Assembly: GCF_000153345.1 (NCBI RefSeq)
Contig: NZ_CH724125.1
Coordinates: 1,552,031-1,616,030 of the forward strand
DNA from: Neptuniibacter caesariensis
GTDB taxonomy: Bacteria; Pseudomonadota; Gammaproteobacteria; Pseudomonadales; Balneatricaceae
Direction: 5' to 3'
Length of the DNA stretch: 64,000 nucleotides
Numbering within the stretch: the first letter of the stretch is position 1; each line of letters begins with the position of its first letter. Shown here one piece after another: positions 20,264-31,041 of this stretch. A program made the translations under genes and the position numbers. The notes below the pieces were generated by a model that had not been told where the DNA came from, made no database searches, and worked only from the letters and a program-made list of their open reading frames with translations.

Positions 20264-21160
20264 ATGAGTTATCGAATCGGAATTGATCTTGGTGGAACTA
20301 AGATCGAAGTTATCGCCATCAGCGATGACAGCAGCACCTTGTTTCGCCAGCGAATATCCACCCCTCAAGGCAACTACACAGCCACTATCGATGCAATCGA
20401 TAAACTCGTTTCATTAACTGAGCAAACCCTTAGCGAGCCGGCACTCTCGGTTGGCGTAGGCATCCCTGGCGCAGTATCCCCTGCTTCCGGGCTGGTGAAG
20501 AATGCAAACTCAGTTTGCCTGATCGGTAATCGGCTGGATGTCGATCTTAGTAATAAGCTACAACGCTCGGTGAAAATAGCTAATGACGCAGACTGCTTTA
20601 CCTTGTCAGAGGCCTGTGATGGCGCTGGCGCAGGTTACAGCACTGTTTTCGGTGTTATTCTGGGCACAGGGGTTGGCGGGGGTATTTGCGTTAACCAGCA
20701 GCTATTGTCCGGCCCTAATGCAATTACCGGTGAATGGGGCCACAATCCGCTCCCCTGGCTAAAAGATTCAGACAGAAATAACCGACCTTGTTATTGCGGC
20801 AAGACAGACTGCATCGAAACCTTTCTTTCAGGCCCAGGGTTTGAGAAAAGCTTTTCAAGCCACTATGGCAAACACCTTTCATCTGATCAGATCTGGTCAC
20901 GAGCTAAACAGGGCAATGATGCTTTAGCAGATACTCACCTCTATCTTGACCAGCTCGCCAGGGCTCTCGCTTCTGTTATAAATATTCTGGACCCTGGGGT
21001 TATTGTGCTAGGAGGCGGTTTATCCAATCAGGGCAGAATCTATCAAGAGCTCCCCGCCCTACTAAGTCAGTACGTTTTTTCTGACCAGGTAGATACACCT
21101 ATTGTTAAAGCGATACATGGAGATTCAAGCGGAGTAAGAGGCGCTGCATGGCTTTCCTAG
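20264..21160 (+). CDS. mak: ROK-family fructokinase (Mak type)
   Basis: Predicted to phosphorylate fructose (or a similar hexose) with ATP. The 298-residue protein has the ROK phosphate motif IGIDLGGTKIEV at residues 5-16. GEWGHNPLPW carries the zinc-ligand His and is followed by CYCGKTDCIETF. The usual Gly before the third Cys is Asp here; the cysteines themselves are intact. NILDPGVIVLGGGLSN and HGDSSGVRGAAW are close to E. coli Mak (YajF). The gene ends just before a plus-strand terminator shared with the end of comEA. Confidence 0.88.
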   Translation: MSYRIGIDLGGTKIEVIAISDDSSTLFRQRISTPQGNYTATIDAIDKLVSLTEQTLSEPALSVGVGIPGAVSPASGLVKNANSVCLIGNRLDVDLSNKLQRSVKIANDADCFTLSEACDGAGAGYSTVFGVILGTGVGGGICVNQQLLSGPNAITGEWGHNPLPWLKDSDRNNRPCYCGKTDCIETFLSGPGFEKSFSSHYGKHLSSDQIWSRAKQGNDALADTHLYLDQLARALASVINILDPGVIVLGGGLSNQGRIYQELPALLSQYVFSDQVDTPIVKAIHGDSSGVRGAAWLS

Positions 21161-21193
21161 AACAAGCTCGCCCATGCGCAGCGAGCTTGTATG

Positions 21194-21216
21194 AAATAGC
21201 TTATGCGCTATTTTTT
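21194..21216 (+). terminator. Terminator after mak
   Basis: AAATAGC and GCTATTT form a 7-bp stem with a 6-base loop, running into a T tract. It overlaps the last codons of comEA on the other strand. A longer stem, ACAAGCTCGC/GCGAGCTTGT (21162-21190), lies just before it. Confidence 0.65.
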
Positions 21217-21510
21217 CACTGCAACCTCTTCTGTCTCTTTCGGCATAGTAACAGTCATTACATCAAGGTTTTTGCTGACCGTCGCTTTACCAATACCTTT
21301 AACCTGAGTTAACTCATCCACCGTTTTAAAGGGCCCATGTTGCTCCCGGTGAGCCACAATAGCCTCGGCCTTCGAATGACCAATACCTTTAAGGTTTGTG
21401 GATAGTTGCTCAACTGAAGCGGTATTAATATCCAGAAGTTCTGCAAAAGCCGACACTGGAACAAGACAGATAAGCGCTAGGACCAGCGCTCTTAGAGAAC
21501 GTAGTTTCAT
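21208..21510 (-). CDS. ComEA-like exported helix-hairpin-helix DNA-binding protein
   Basis: The 100-residue protein has an N-terminal signal sequence (hydrophobic residues about 7-22, cleavage near AFA). The rest is one ComEA-type double helix-hairpin-helix domain: LLDINTASVEQLS, IGHSKAEAIVAHR and VKGIGKATV. In competent gammaproteobacteria, small periplasmic ComEA binds incoming DNA. A comF homologue lies at the far end of the window, but no other competence genes are in view, so a role in DNA uptake is plausible and not shown. It is the last gene of the minus-strand block and lies 78 bp after pyrF. Confidence 0.88.
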   Translation of the reverse strand: MKLRSLRALVLALICLVPVSAFAELLDINTASVEQLSTNLKGIGHSKAEAIVAHREQHGPFKTVDELTQVKGIGKATVSKNLDVMTVTMPKETEEVAVKK

Positions 21511-21588
21511 CGTAATATCCTTTTACTCAATTATGAATTGCCTGACTCACTCCTTGAGCCAGGCTTTCTTTATAACGTGCTTATCGCT

Positions 21589-22314
21589 TTAAAGCAACGG
21601 CGCCAATTCTGCATCGATCGCGGCCAGCGCATCAACAGGAGAATCCGCTTTGGTTATTGGGCGCCCAATAACTAAATAATCACTTCCTGCGGTAATGGCA
21701 TCAGAAGGCGTCATGATACGTTTCTGATCGCCTACTTCAGCATCAGCAGGACGAATACCAGGAGTCACTAGTTTAAAATCGGCTCCCACGACCTGACGCA
21801 ACGGTGTGACTTCTTGCGCAGAACAGACAATACCGTCCAGTCCACTTGCCTCGGTCAGTAACGCCAAGCGCTTAACATGCTCAAGGGGATCAACATCCAA
21901 ACCCAGATCAGCCAGATCAGATCGCTCCATGCTCGTCAGAACCGTTACACCAATTAGCAAAGTGTTAGCGCCATTGACCTGCTCAAGCTCATTGCGTGCG
22001 GTTTCCATCATTTTACGACCACCCGATGCATGAACATTTACCATCCAAACTCCCATTTCAGCAGCTGCGCGAACGGCTTTAGCTGTTGTGTTTGGAATGT
22101 CATGAAACTTGAGATCTAAAAACACATCAAAACCAGAAGTGTGTAGCGATTCAACAATGGAAGGACCACAGCGGGTAAATAACTCTTTACCCACTTTAAC
22201 TCTACAGCGAGCCGGGTCTAGCTGTGCCGCCATCTCCAAAGCCTGTTTCTGATTAGGGTAATCTAAAGCAACAATGACGCGTTTTTTATCTGATGACATA
22301 TTTTTCTCAATCAC
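21589..22314 (-). CDS. pyrF: Orotidine 5'-phosphate decarboxylase
   Basis: PyrF converts OMP to UMP in the last step of pyrimidine synthesis. The 241-residue frame has the catalytic [10 protein letters not shown] motif, the MVNVHASGG strand, [14 protein letters not shown] and the phosphate-binding TPGIRP and IGRPIT loops. The first possible start is GTG at 22314; an internal ATG at 22299 ([16 protein letters not shown]) fits the family length equally well and neither has a strong Shine-Dalgarno. It follows lapB by 38 bp, an order common in gammaproteobacteria. Confidence 0.95.
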   Translation of the reverse strand: MIEKNMSSDKKRVIVALDYPNQKQALEMAAQLDPARCRVKVGKELFTRCGPSIVESLHTSGFDVFLDLKFHDIPNTTAKAVRAAAEMGVWMVNVHASGGRKMMETARNELEQVNGANTLLIGVTVLTSMERSDLADLGLDVDPLEHVKRLALLTEASGLDGIVCSAQEVTPLRQVVGADFKLVTPGIRPADAEVGDQKRIMTPSDAITAGSDYLVIGRPITKADSPVDALAAIDAELAPLL

Positions 22315-22352
22315 TATTTCTCGCCACCCTTAGGTAGCATTAACCCTGCTGG

Positions 22353-23546
22353 TTATTCACCTTCAAGGCCTTGAATCGGTTTGGTTGTACCCCAGGTTTT
22401 ACAAGACGGGCACTGCCAGGAGAGGCTACGTCCGGAAAATCCACAACTGTTACATCGGTATACCGGCTTAGACAGTTCAAGCTGCCCCGTCAAACCTCTT
22501 AGTACACGAAGGCTGTCCCTGGCACTCTCCGAGCCATATTCTATATGAAGATCGATCAGACTATTAAATCCTTTTACCGACGGCCGACGTTTCAATTCTT
22601 CAGTAATAAAACTACCCGCAGCGTAGATACCTCTTTCATCTTTAATCAGCTCTGCCAGAGCAACGATGACGGTAGTCGAGGGAGCACTGTTTAAGCTACT
22701 TTTTAAATAGCTAGCATATGCATTTTTATCACCGATTTTCTGGTAACACAGTTTTAAGTACGGGATAGTTTCTGAAACAAATAAACTGTCTTGCTTAGCA
22801 ATGGATTTCAAACATTTTATGGCTTGTTTCCACTGTTCGGTCGACATGTAAGCCTGAGCTTTCAGAAGACTGACTCTGACATTCACAGAGTCCAACTGTT
22901 CTGCACGTTTAAGTACTTCTGACGCTTTTTGAAACTGCTTATGTTCGAAAGCCACTTCGGCCAGCTCACAGCAGTAATGAGAAAGCTCAACTGAGATATC
23001 GCGCTTTTCTTCGGCCGCTAACTTTTCAGCCGCTTTTAACGCTTCTTCCCACTCCCCCTCTTTTTCATAGAGCTTGATCAGCAAACTGAGCGCTTTAGAT
23101 TGCGTCTTGGCAGTGGAGTTTGACTTGATGATTTCCTGCAATAGGTTTTCCGCTCGGTCGAGCAGGCCCACTGCATAATAATCACGGGCAAGCGCCATCT
23201 GTACACGCATAAAATCAGAACGGGACAGGTCCGGACGCGCCAACAGATTTTGATGAATCTGAATGGCTCTGTCCACATCACCCTTTCGACGAAAGAGTTT
23301 TGCCAGGGCCAGGTGGGCAGGAATGGTATCCGAATTGACTTCTAACGCTCGAATGAAGCTTTCGATCGCTTCATCCATTTTTTCATTTAAAAGGTAATCA
23401 AGGCCCGTGAAGTACTCATGACTTAAGTTAGTCTGGGCAGGGGTGTATACAGACTTTTTGACTTCCCTCCGGCCTAGCAACCAACCTATTGCTATTGCTA
23501 TGACCAGAGGAATCAGAAGGAGGAATTCGTTTGCGTTAAACGGCAT
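22353..23546 (-). CDS. lapB: LPS assembly protein LapB (YciM)
   Basis: LapB is an inner-membrane TPR protein that controls LPS synthesis by guiding LpxC to FtsH proteolysis in E. coli. The 397-residue protein has one N-terminal membrane anchor (about residues 8-24), a series of TPR repeats over about 45-350, and a C-terminal rubredoxin-like metal site (Cys365, Cys368, Cys379, Cys382), all as in E. coli LapB. Its start overlaps lapA by 11 bases, so the two are translationally coupled. Confidence 0.94.
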   Translation of the reverse strand: MPFNANEFLLLIPLVIAIAIGWLLGRREVKKSVYTPAQTNLSHEYFTGLDYLLNEKMDEAIESFIRALEVNSDTIPAHLALAKLFRRKGDVDRAIQIHQNLLARPDLSRSDFMRVQMALARDYYAVGLLDRAENLLQEIIKSNSTAKTQSKALSLLIKLYEKEGEWEEALKAAEKLAAEEKRDISVELSHYCCELAEVAFEHKQFQKASEVLKRAEQLDSVNVRVSLLKAQAYMSTEQWKQAIKCLKSIAKQDSLFVSETIPYLKLCYQKIGDKNAYASYLKSSLNSAPSTTVIVALAELIKDERGIYAAGSFITEELKRRPSVKGFNSLIDLHIEYGSESARDSLRVLRGLTGQLELSKPVYRCNSCGFSGRSLSWQCPSCKTWGTTKPIQGLEGE

Positions 23547-23841
23547 CTTTGAGATTAGCGACTCTCAGTTGATCAAGTTCTTTCTGATTGGTAGCAAGTT
23601 TGCGTTTTAAAGAGCCCACTCTTGTTCGAAGTGCAAATACCAAAAGGCTACCAATGATGAGACCCAGTGCACTACCAAGGAAAAATACGATGGCCAACCA
23701 GACACCCAGTGTTAACTCTGGCAATTGAATAAATACAAGATCAATACTTACAAGCGCTGGATTGCTCACAGTAATCATCACACCAATAAAAAGCATCAGC
23801 AGCGCTAGCAGCGCCAGAAGTATCTTTTTAATAAAACGCAC
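23536..23841 (-). CDS. lapA: LapA-domain (DUF1049) membrane protein
   Basis: The 101-residue protein has two membrane helices (about 5-25 and 45-68) followed by a short charged, coiled-coil-like tail (RVGSLKRKLATNQKELDQLR). This is the layout of LapA/YciS, the partner of LapB in LPS assembly control. It lies directly upstream of lapB, overlapping it, and 17 bp after ihfB. Confidence 0.92.
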   Translation of the reverse strand: MRFIKKILLALLALLMLFIGVMITVSNPALVSIDLVFIQLPELTLGVWLAIVFFLGSALGLIIGSLLVFALRTRVGSLKRKLATNQKELDQLRVANLKDAV

Positions 23842-23858
23842 CGGGTAAACCTCAAATA

Positions 23859-24149
23859 TTATTGATTGATGGAGTCGTTAACTTGCTCTCTAAGCTCTTT
23901 ACCAGGCTTGAAATGCGGAACAAATTTTTCTTCCAATGAAACTGATTCCCCAGTTTTCGGGTTACGCCCCGTTCTGGGTGCACGGTAATGCAGGGAAAAG
24001 CTACCAAAGCCTCTGATTTCAATGCGATTGCCTTCTGATAAGGATTCAGTCATGTGATCCAGCATGGTTTTAACTGAAAGCTCAATATCCTTCACAGACA
24101 GCTGATCATGGCGATCTACCAGTATTTCAATCAGTTCAGATTTAGTCAT
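23859..24149 (-). CDS. ihfB: Integration host factor subunit beta
   Basis: IhfB pairs with IhfA to bend DNA by about 160 degrees at specific sites. The 96-residue length and the sequence are typical: [10 protein letters not shown] at the start, [15 protein letters not shown] and the DNA-intercalating arm [24 protein letters not shown] precedes the ATG. It lies after rpsA (34 bp), the usual arrangement in gammaproteobacteria. The alpha subunit gene is not in the window. Confidence 0.97.
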   Translation of the reverse strand: MTKSELIEILVDRHDQLSVKDIELSVKTMLDHMTESLSEGNRIEIRGFGSFSLHYRAPRTGRNPKTGESVSLEEKFVPHFKPGKELREQVNDSINQ

Positions 24150-24183
24150 ACTTACATCTCCGCTCTGTTACTCTTTGACGAGA

Positions 24184-25875
24184 TTACTTGGAGTCGTCAT
24201 CCTTATTCATCTGCGCTTTGATCAGGTCTCCGATAGTGGTAGGCCCTGAAATAACCGCGTCCGACTGCTGACTTATCTTATCCATCGCTTTCTTCTCCTG
24301 CTCGATCTCTAGCTGTTTAATCGAGAGGGTAATAACGCGATTTCGACGATCAATATTTGAAATAACCGCTTCAACTTCGTCACCGACAGTAAAGCGTTCA
24401 GACAAATTATCGATACGATCGCGGGAAACATCCGCGATCTTCAAACTAGCTTCGACACCCTCGGCTAACGTAACACTTAAGGCTTTATCTGTGACATTAG
24501 ATACCTGCCCTTTAACGATCGAACCTTTAGCGTTTACCGATGTGAAATTAACAAATGGATCAGAATCAAGCTGCTTAATACCTAAAGCAATACGTTCACG
24601 CTCTGCATCAACCGAAAGCACGACAGCTTCGACTTCATCACCTTTCTTATAGGACTTAACAACTTCTTCACCTGGCTGCTCCCAGGAGAGATCAGAAAGA
24701 TGAACTAGACCATCAATGCCGCCATCTAACCCGATAAATACCCCAAAATCCGTTATTGAACGAATACTGCCGGTAATTTTATCGCCTTTATCAAACTTAC
24801 TTGAGAACTCATTCCAAGGGTTCGGCTTGCATTGCTTCATGCCCAGAGAAATACGCCTGCGCTCCATATCGATGTCTAATAACATCACATCGACCATGTC
24901 TCCGACCTGAACAACTTTTGATGGGTGAACATTTTTATTGGTCCAATCCATTTCTGATACATGGATAAGCCCTTCAATGCCATTCTCAATCTCAGCGAAA
25001 CAGCCATAGTCTGTAAGGTTAGTCACTTTGGCCTTCGCCTTAGCACCCACCGTGTAATTTGAAATCAGCTGAGTCCATGGATCTTCGGATAGTTGTTTCA
25101 TCCCCAAAGAAACGCGATTGCGTTCTTTATCAAAGCGAAGCACCTGAACATCGATCTCTTCACCTACCTTCAACGCTTCGCTAGGGTGCTTAACGCGCTT
25201 CCAGGCGATATCGGTTATATGTAGAAGACCATCGACACCACCCAGATCAATAAAGGCACCATAGTCAGTGATATTCTTAACAATCCCTTTAACTTTGAGC
25301 CCTTCTTTGAGGTTCGCCAGAAGTTTTTCACGCTCTTCACTATAGGCTGCTTCTAGGACAGCCCGACGCGAGACAACAATATTGTTTCGCTTAGCATCAA
25401 GTTTAACTAACTTGAACTCAAGCTCCTGGTTTTCCAGATGGGATGTATCTCTGAGAGGTCTGACATCCACAAGGGAGCCAGGAAGAAATGCATGTATCGT
25501 ATTGACGTTAACTGTAAAGCCGCCGCGAACCTTACCGGTGATGTTACCTGTGACAATTTCATCGGCTTCGTAGGCTTTTTCCAGCTCAATCCAGGCTTCG
25601 GCGCGCTTAGCTTTGTCTCTGGATAGCTGAGTAGTACCAAACCCATCCTCAACCGCTTCCAGCGCGACCTTAACCTCTGAACCAACATCGATGGTCAGAT
25701 CACCATTTTCATCGAGAAACTGGCTTTTCGGGATAATACCTTCTGATTTGAGCCCCGCATTGACGATGACATAGTCATCTTCAATCGCGACAACCGTTCC
25801 GCTAACAATGGCACCTGGCGCCATCTCTAGTTCTTGAAGACTCTCTTCAAAAAGATCAGCAAAGCTTTCGCTCAT
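24184..25875 (-). CDS. rpsA: 30S ribosomal protein S1
   Basis: S1 binds mRNA leaders and is needed to initiate translation of most messages. The 563-residue protein contains six S1/OB-fold repeats, for example [38 protein letters not shown] and [19 protein letters not shown]. The N-terminal end [13 protein letters not shown] is the ribosome-docking segment that binds S2. It lies between cmk and ihfB, as in E. coli and Pseudomonas. Confidence 0.98.
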   Translation of the reverse strand: MSESFADLFEESLQELEMAPGAIVSGTVVAIEDDYVIVNAGLKSEGIIPKSQFLDENGDLTIDVGSEVKVALEAVEDGFGTTQLSRDKAKRAEAWIELEKAYEADEIVTGNITGKVRGGFTVNVNTIHAFLPGSLVDVRPLRDTSHLENQELEFKLVKLDAKRNNIVVSRRAVLEAAYSEEREKLLANLKEGLKVKGIVKNITDYGAFIDLGGVDGLLHITDIAWKRVKHPSEALKVGEEIDVQVLRFDKERNRVSLGMKQLSEDPWTQLISNYTVGAKAKAKVTNLTDYGCFAEIENGIEGLIHVSEMDWTNKNVHPSKVVQVGDMVDVMLLDIDMERRRISLGMKQCKPNPWNEFSSKFDKGDKITGSIRSITDFGVFIGLDGGIDGLVHLSDLSWEQPGEEVVKSYKKGDEVEAVVLSVDAERERIALGIKQLDSDPFVNFTSVNAKGSIVKGQVSNVTDKALSVTLAEGVEASLKIADVSRDRIDNLSERFTVGDEVEAVISNIDRRNRVITLSIKQLEIEQEKKAMDKISQQSDAVISGPTTIGDLIKAQMNKDDDSK

Positions 25876-25908
25876 ATCATTATCCCGCTTTCAGTCAGTA
25901 AAACGTCT

Positions 25909-26595
25909 TCAGCGAAGCCCTTTATGCCTCGCTTCATCCATTACAGCGGCAAGGACCTCATCAATCGACATTTTAGTCGTATCGAGAATTACTGCATCCG
26001 CCGCGGGCTTAAGAGGAGCAACAGCACGATTCATATCACGATCATCGCGCGCCTGAATATCCTCCAATATAGCCTGAAGACTAGCACCCAGTCCCTTGTT
26101 TATCAACTGGTTATAACGACGCACAGCGCGCTCGTCTGCACTGGCATCTAAGTATATTTTTAGCGCAGCTTCGGGAAAAACAACAGTTCCCATGTCACGG
26201 CCATCAGCGATTAAACCCGGTTCTTCGGCGAAGGCACGCTGCCTTTCCAGCAAGGCATCTCGCACTTCAGGAATCGCCGCAACGATTGATGCATCTTTGC
26301 CAACTGCCTCAGTGCGGATAGCATCGGTCACCTCTTCCCCTTCAAGGACGATCTGAACCGTATCATCTTCAGTGGCAATGAACTGCACATCAAGATGAGC
26401 AGCCAATACAACCAGTGCTTCCTTGTCATCTAACTCGACGCCGTGATGGCGTGCAGCCAGACCCACCAGGCGATATAGGGCGCCACTATCCAGCAACCCC
26501 CAATCCAGTTCTCTGGCCAGCAGCTGGCAGATTGTTCCTTTACCTGAGCCACTTGGCCCATCCACGGTTATTACGGGGACCTGTCCGTTAGACAT
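25909..26595 (-). CDS. cmk: Cytidylate kinase
   Basis: Cmk phosphorylates CMP and dCMP with ATP. The 228-residue protein has the P-loop GPSGSGKGT near residue 14, LDSGALYR for substrate binding, [14 protein letters not shown] and the [11 protein letters not shown] segment. Its ATG overlaps the aroA stop by one base (TGATG), which indicates translational coupling with the aromatic genes. rpsA follows after 33 bp. Confidence 0.97.
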   Translation of the reverse strand: MSNGQVPVITVDGPSGSGKGTICQLLARELDWGLLDSGALYRLVGLAARHHGVELDDKEALVVLAAHLDVQFIATEDDTVQIVLEGEEVTDAIRTEAVGKDASIVAAIPEVRDALLERQRAFAEEPGLIADGRDMGTVVFPEAALKIYLDASADERAVRRYNQLINKGLGASLQAILEDIQARDDRDMNRAVAPLKPAADAVILDTTKMSIDEVLAAVMDEARHKGLR

Positions 26596-28811
26596 CAGCC
26601 CTCCTCCTTCTCAACCTGAATACCGGCACTCTTTGCCAGCTCAACAAAACCTGGGAATGACGTCGCTACATTTGCACAGTCATTAATAGTAATGGTATCT
26701 GTCGCTCTTAATGATGCAACACAGAAGGACATTGCGATACGGTGGTCGTCATGGCTTTCTACTACACCGCCACCTATGGTACCGCCCTGAATAATCGCAC
26801 CATCTGGTGTACCTTCAATATCAACACCCAGCGTTTTCAAACCGTCTACCATAGACTGAATACGGTCACTCTCTTTCACTCGTAACTCTTCAGCGCCGCT
26901 GACAATAGTTGTACCTTCGGCACAGGCCGCAGCAACAAACAGAGCCGGGAACTCATCGATCGCTAATGGCACCTGATCTTCTGGGATATGAATACCCTTC
27001 AAAGGCGCATATTGGATGCGGATATCAGCAACTGGCTCACCACCCACTTCACGCTCATTAAGCAACTCCAGGTTTGCTCCCATCAAGCGAAGAATGTTGA
27101 TAATACCAATACGAGTTGGGTTGATTCCTACATGCTCAAGTGTCAGATCAGAGCCGGGAGCAATCGCTGCAGCTACCATAAAGAAGGTTGCAGAAGAGAT
27201 ATCAGCAGGGACATCTATTTTCGTCGCATGCAACTGCCCACCCGGGGATACAGCCGCTTGAGCACCTTCCTGTTTCACCGGATAACCGAATCCAGTCAGC
27301 ATACGCTCAGTGTGGTCTCGCGTTGGAGCAGGCTCAGTGACTGAGGTTTCACCCTCAGCATACAAACCCGCTAGCAGCAGACAAGACTTAACCTGTGCGC
27401 TCGCCATAGGCATATCATAGTGAATACCTTTCAATGGCTGACCACCTTTTATCTTCAGCGGTGGACGTCCATTTTCAGCTGTCTCAATTTCAGCCCCCAT
27501 CAATCGTAATGGATCAGCAACACGACCCATTGGACGTTTTGTCAGGGAAGCATCGCCCGTCAGTTCAGTATCAAACTGCTGAGCTGCTAACAAACCTGAC
27601 AGCAATCGCATGGAGGTTCCTGAGTTGCCGACATAAAGAGGGCCCGGAGGTGCCTGCAGGCCGTTCAGCCCAACACCATAGATAGTTACATTACCATCAA
27701 CCGGCCCTTCGATTACCACACCCATATCGCGGAAAGACTGAAGCGTCGCAAGGCTGTCTTCCCCTTCAAGGAAGCCTGAAACTTCAGTTACCCCATCTGC
27801 CAGGGAACCCAGCATGATAGAACGATGAGAGATTGATTTGTCACCTGGAACACGGATCTTACCACTAACGCTGCCGCCAGGCTGGGCGCGAAAGGTCACT
27901 AATTGATTACTCATATCTTGTGAATATGCTGTACCGGAAAGTATTCTTGAAAAATGTTCTCTTGCAGCGCGGGCCCGGGTGAAAGTCCCAAGCATCGTTT
28001 CACTGTCACTGCACTCAATGGCTGTTCTTAAACGGCCTAATCCTGTTATGTATCTGTCTAGCTGGCTAAGCAATGCATCTTTGTTCGCCAGACAGATATC
28101 GTGCCACATTGTAGGATCACTACCTGCGATGCGGGTAAAGTCTCTGAACCCACCCGCCGCATAACGAAATATATCGGTGTTATGATCCTGCTCCTGGGCA
28201 AGGGTATCGACTAATGAAAAAGCCAGCATATGCGGAAGATGACTCGTCGCGGCCAAAACTTCATCGTGCTTTTCAACGTCCATAACCAGAACTTCAGCAC
28301 CGGTCGATTCCCATAAATCAGCAAACACATTAACAGCTTCAGATGAAGATTCTGCTAAAGGCGTAAGAATGACTTTATGTTTATCAAACAGCCCTTCATC
28401 AGCTGCGGCCACACCGCTTTTCTCCGAGCCCGCTATCGGGTGGCCCGGTACAAAACCCGTTGGAATTGTTTTAAAAACCCGCTTTGCCGCCGCAACAACA
28501 TTGGCTTTAGTACTGCCAACATCCGTTATTAACGTATCTTCAGCAATGAAAGGCGCAATATCCACCAGCACGGTTTCCATCGCTTTGACGGGTACAGCTA
28601 ATACAACCAGATCGGCCTCAGACACTGCATCTGCAAGGCTTTCAGCCGCAATGTCTATCACGCCTAATTCTATGCCTACTGAAGTTTCATCAGGGTCACG
28701 GTCATAACCAATAATCTGGCCAAACCGGCGGTTAGACCTTAAGGCTTTTGCCAGAGAACCACCGATCAGCCCCAGACCAATGATGAGCGTCTTATTAATT
28801 ACTTTACTCAA
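26595..28811 (-). CDS. Fused prephenate dehydrogenase / 3-phosphoshikimate 1-carboxyvinyltransferase (TyrA-AroA)
   Basis: One continuous 738-residue frame encodes two enzymes. Residues 1-295 are TyrA: Rossmann motif [26 protein letters not shown] and [15 protein letters not shown]. Residues 301-738 are a full-length EPSP synthase: [38 protein letters not shown] and [10 protein letters not shown]. The same fusion is known in Pseudomonas and relatives. Met300 lies at the junction (27914) and could in principle start free AroA, but it has only a weak ribosome site. Translation starts at TTG (28811), overlapping the hisC stop as TTGA with GGTGGA ahead. It supplies both an early common-pathway step and tyrosine synthesis. 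Confidence 0.95.
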   Translation of the reverse strand: MSKVINKTLIIGLGLIGGSLAKALRSNRRFGQIIGYDRDPDETSVGIELGVIDIAAESLADAVSEADLVVLAVPVKAMETVLVDIAPFIAEDTLITDVGSTKANVVAAAKRVFKTIPTGFVPGHPIAGSEKSGVAAADEGLFDKHKVILTPLAESSSEAVNVFADLWESTGAEVLVMDVEKHDEVLAATSHLPHMLAFSLVDTLAQEQDHNTDIFRYAAGGFRDFTRIAGSDPTMWHDICLANKDALLSQLDRYITGLGRLRTAIECSDSETMLGTFTRARAAREHFSRILSGTAYSQDMSNQLVTFRAQPGGSVSGKIRVPGDKSISHRSIMLGSLADGVTEVSGFLEGEDSLATLQSFRDMGVVIEGPVDGNVTIYGVGLNGLQAPPGPLYVGNSGTSMRLLSGLLAAQQFDTELTGDASLTKRPMGRVADPLRLMGAEIETAENGRPPLKIKGGQPLKGIHYDMPMASAQVKSCLLLAGLYAEGETSVTEPAPTRDHTERMLTGFGYPVKQEGAQAAVSPGGQLHATKIDVPADISSATFFMVAAAIAPGSDLTLEHVGINPTRIGIINILRLMGANLELLNEREVGGEPVADIRIQYAPLKGIHIPEDQVPLAIDEFPALFVAAACAEGTTIVSGAEELRVKESDRIQSMVDGLKTLGVDIEGTPDGAIIQGGTIGGGVVESHDDHRIAMSFCVASLRATDTITINDCANVATSFPGFVELAKSAGIQVEKEEG

Positions 28812-29914
28812 GACTTGTCCACCGCATTCAACAGTGCTTGCATACAGCGTTTGTTCTCTTCAGGCAAACCGATGCTAATTCGTAGGTGTGCAGGCATCGC
28901 ATAATTACCAACCGGGCGCACAATAACACCCTGCTCAAGCATTGATTGATAAACAGGTAGCGCGTCTTGCTTCAGATCGACAGTTATAAAATTGCCCACC
29001 GATGCAATATATTCAAGACCATGCTTAGTCAGCTCTTCTTCAAAGAAAGCCATGCCTTCACTATTAAGCCCAACGGCACGCTCGATGTAATCCTGATCAT
29101 CCAATACCGCTTCAGCCGCAAGTAAAGCCAGACTGTTCACGTTAAAAGGCTGACGAACACGACTTAAAACATTTGTAATAGCCTGATCCGCCACAGCATA
29201 ACCAACTCTCAGCCCAGCAAGACCATAAGCTTTAGAAAAGGTGCGAGTAACAATCAGATTCGGATAGCTTCCCAATAGATCCAATCCATCAGGAAATTCA
29301 GCTTCACTTACATACTCAGTGTAGGCTTCATCCAAAACGACCAGCACATTTTCCGGCACCTTATCCAGGAACGCTGTTAATTCAGCCTTAGTTAGCCAGG
29401 TACCTGTAGGGTTATTTGGATTAGCTATAAAGATAATGCGAGTCTGATTGGTAATAGCCGCAGCCATTGCATCCAGATCATGGCCCCACTCTTTTGCTGG
29501 CGTAACAACAGGTGTCGCGTTGGTTGCTTGTGTCACCAGCGGGTAAACCACAAACGCATACTCAGAATAGATAACCTCATCACCTGGTCTGAGATACGCC
29601 CTTGCAATCAGTTCCAAAACGTCATTTGAGCCATTGCCCAGTGTTACCTGATCCGCCAAGAAACCAAACTTTTCCGCTAACTTCTGCTTAAGTCTGTAGC
29701 CACCACTATCTGGATATAGCGCAAGCCCCTTTAACCCTGAATTTATTGCCGCTTCCGCCTTAGGTGACAATCCCAATGGGTTTTCATTGCTAGCGAGTTT
29801 AACGACATCAGTCAAACCAAGCTCACGCTCAAGTTCTTCAGGTGGTTTTCCTGGCAGGTAAGGGTTCAGGTTCTGTACCCCATCTGTTGCCAGGGCTATA
29901 AAATCACAGCTCAT
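28808..29914 (-). CDS. hisC: Histidinol-phosphate/aromatic aminotransferase (HisC family, supraoperon type)
   Basis: A PLP-dependent class I/II aminotransferase of 368 residues. The lysine that binds PLP is in TRTFSKAYGLAGLRVGY. NPNNPTGTWL and DEAYTEYV are also conserved. The annotated name is HisC. In pseudomonads this copy, placed between pheA and tyrA, is a second homologue (HisHb) that can transaminate phenylpyruvate and 4-hydroxyphenylpyruvate, and the same use is likely here. I chose the ATG at 29914, which has AAGG 8 bp ahead and a 10-bp gap from pheA, over the longer frame from 29953, which would overlap pheA. Confidence 0.9.
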   Translation of the reverse strand: MSCDFIALATDGVQNLNPYLPGKPPEELERELGLTDVVKLASNENPLGLSPKAEAAINSGLKGLALYPDSGGYRLKQKLAEKFGFLADQVTLGNGSNDVLELIARAYLRPGDEVIYSEYAFVVYPLVTQATNATPVVTPAKEWGHDLDAMAAAITNQTRIIFIANPNNPTGTWLTKAELTAFLDKVPENVLVVLDEAYTEYVSEAEFPDGLDLLGSYPNLIVTRTFSKAYGLAGLRVGYAVADQAITNVLSRVRQPFNVNSLALLAAEAVLDDQDYIERAVGLNSEGMAFFEEELTKHGLEYIASVGNFITVDLKQDALPVYQSMLEQGVIVRPVGNYAMPAHLRISIGLPEENKRCMQALLNAVDKS

Positions 29915-29924
29915 ATAGCTAACC

Positions 29925-31016
29925 TTAAAGTACCGCTTTTGGGTAGGAACCAAGCACTTTCAGCTCAACGGACTCTTTAGTCAGCTCTGCAAGTGCTTTT
30001 TGAACCAGCTTATCTTCGGAATGCCCTTCGAAATCGATGTAGAACAAAGAGTGTTTCGCTGATGTTCTTGTTTCAACACGAGTCAGACTTAGCTCATAAC
30101 GGTGGAATGGTTCCAACAGTTGATAAAGCGCACCCGGAGCGTCAGGAACAGAGACCAAAATAGATGTCTTATCATCACCACTTGGCCCGACATCCTGATC
30201 ACCAATAATCAGGAAGCGTGTTGTATTATCAGCCTGGTCTTCAATGTTTTTAACAACTGCATCCAGATCATATAGCTCTGCTGCCATATCTCCTGCGACA
30301 GCCGCATAACCATGGCCTTCCTGCATCACAAGACGGGCAGCTTCTGCATTTGAGCTAACAGCCACTTTATCAATATGCGGATAACGAGCATCCAACCAAC
30401 CACGGCTTTGCGCTAAAGACTGCTCATGTGAGTAGATCTTTGCTATCTCATCCATGCTATCGCCCTTATTGAGCAACAGGTGTAGATGAATAGGTACTTC
30501 TACCTCACCACAGATCTTAAGATTGAACTGTTTAAACAGATCAAGGGTATGGTTCACCACACCTTCCGATGAGTTTTCAATGGGAACAACACCGTAATGT
30601 GCAGCTCCGGATTGCACTTCTCTGAATACATCCTTCAAGGATTGCATCGGCATATTATGAGCAGAATGGCCAAAGTGCTTCATCGCCGCCTGCTGTGTGA
30701 ACGTTCCTTCAGGACCCAAGAAAGCCACTCGCATCGGCTCTTCCAAAGCGAGGCAGACAGACATAATTTCACGAAATAGACGCGCAATTTCTTTGTCAGC
30801 TAAGGGACCTTCATTACGTTCCATGACTGTACGCAGAACCTGAGCTTCACGCTCTGGACGATAAAATACAGCGCTCTGTTCGCCCTGATATTTCTCTTTA
30901 ACCTCAGCAACGTTCTGAGCACAACTTGCGCGCTTATTCAGCAATTCGTGAATATTACGATCAATAGTATCGATCTGGTCACGCAGTACGCGTAATTCTT
31001 TCTCTTGTTCGCTCAT
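29925..31016 (-). CDS. pheA: Bifunctional chorismate mutase / prephenate dehydratase (P-protein)
   Basis: PheA makes phenylpyruvate from chorismate in two steps. The 363-residue protein has an AroQ chorismate mutase domain (about 1-88, LRDQIDTIDRNIHELLNKRA), a prephenate dehydratase domain (about 95-275, with FLGPEGTFTQQAA and the catalytic TTRFLIIG), and a C-terminal ACT domain for phenylalanine feedback (about 285-363, with LTRVETRTS in place of the usual ESRP). The ACT domain implies control by phenylalanine. It follows serC by 25 bp. Confidence 0.96.
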   Translation of the reverse strand: MSEQEKELRVLRDQIDTIDRNIHELLNKRASCAQNVAEVKEKYQGEQSAVFYRPEREAQVLRTVMERNEGPLADKEIARLFREIMSVCLALEEPMRVAFLGPEGTFTQQAAMKHFGHSAHNMPMQSLKDVFREVQSGAAHYGVVPIENSSEGVVNHTLDLFKQFNLKICGEVEVPIHLHLLLNKGDSMDEIAKIYSHEQSLAQSRGWLDARYPHIDKVAVSSNAEAARLVMQEGHGYAAVAGDMAAELYDLDAVVKNIEDQADNTTRFLIIGDQDVGPSGDDKTSILVSVPDAPGALYQLLEPFHRYELSLTRVETRTSAKHSLFYIDFEGHSEDKLVQKALAELTKESVELKVLGSYPKAVL

Positions 31017-31041
31017 AATGTTCTACTTATTCTGTTTATCT

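Noticed and set aside
26595-28811. Frameshift or readthrough joining tyrA and aroA
   Set aside because: The frame is clean, both domains are full length and the same fusion is known in pseudomonads.
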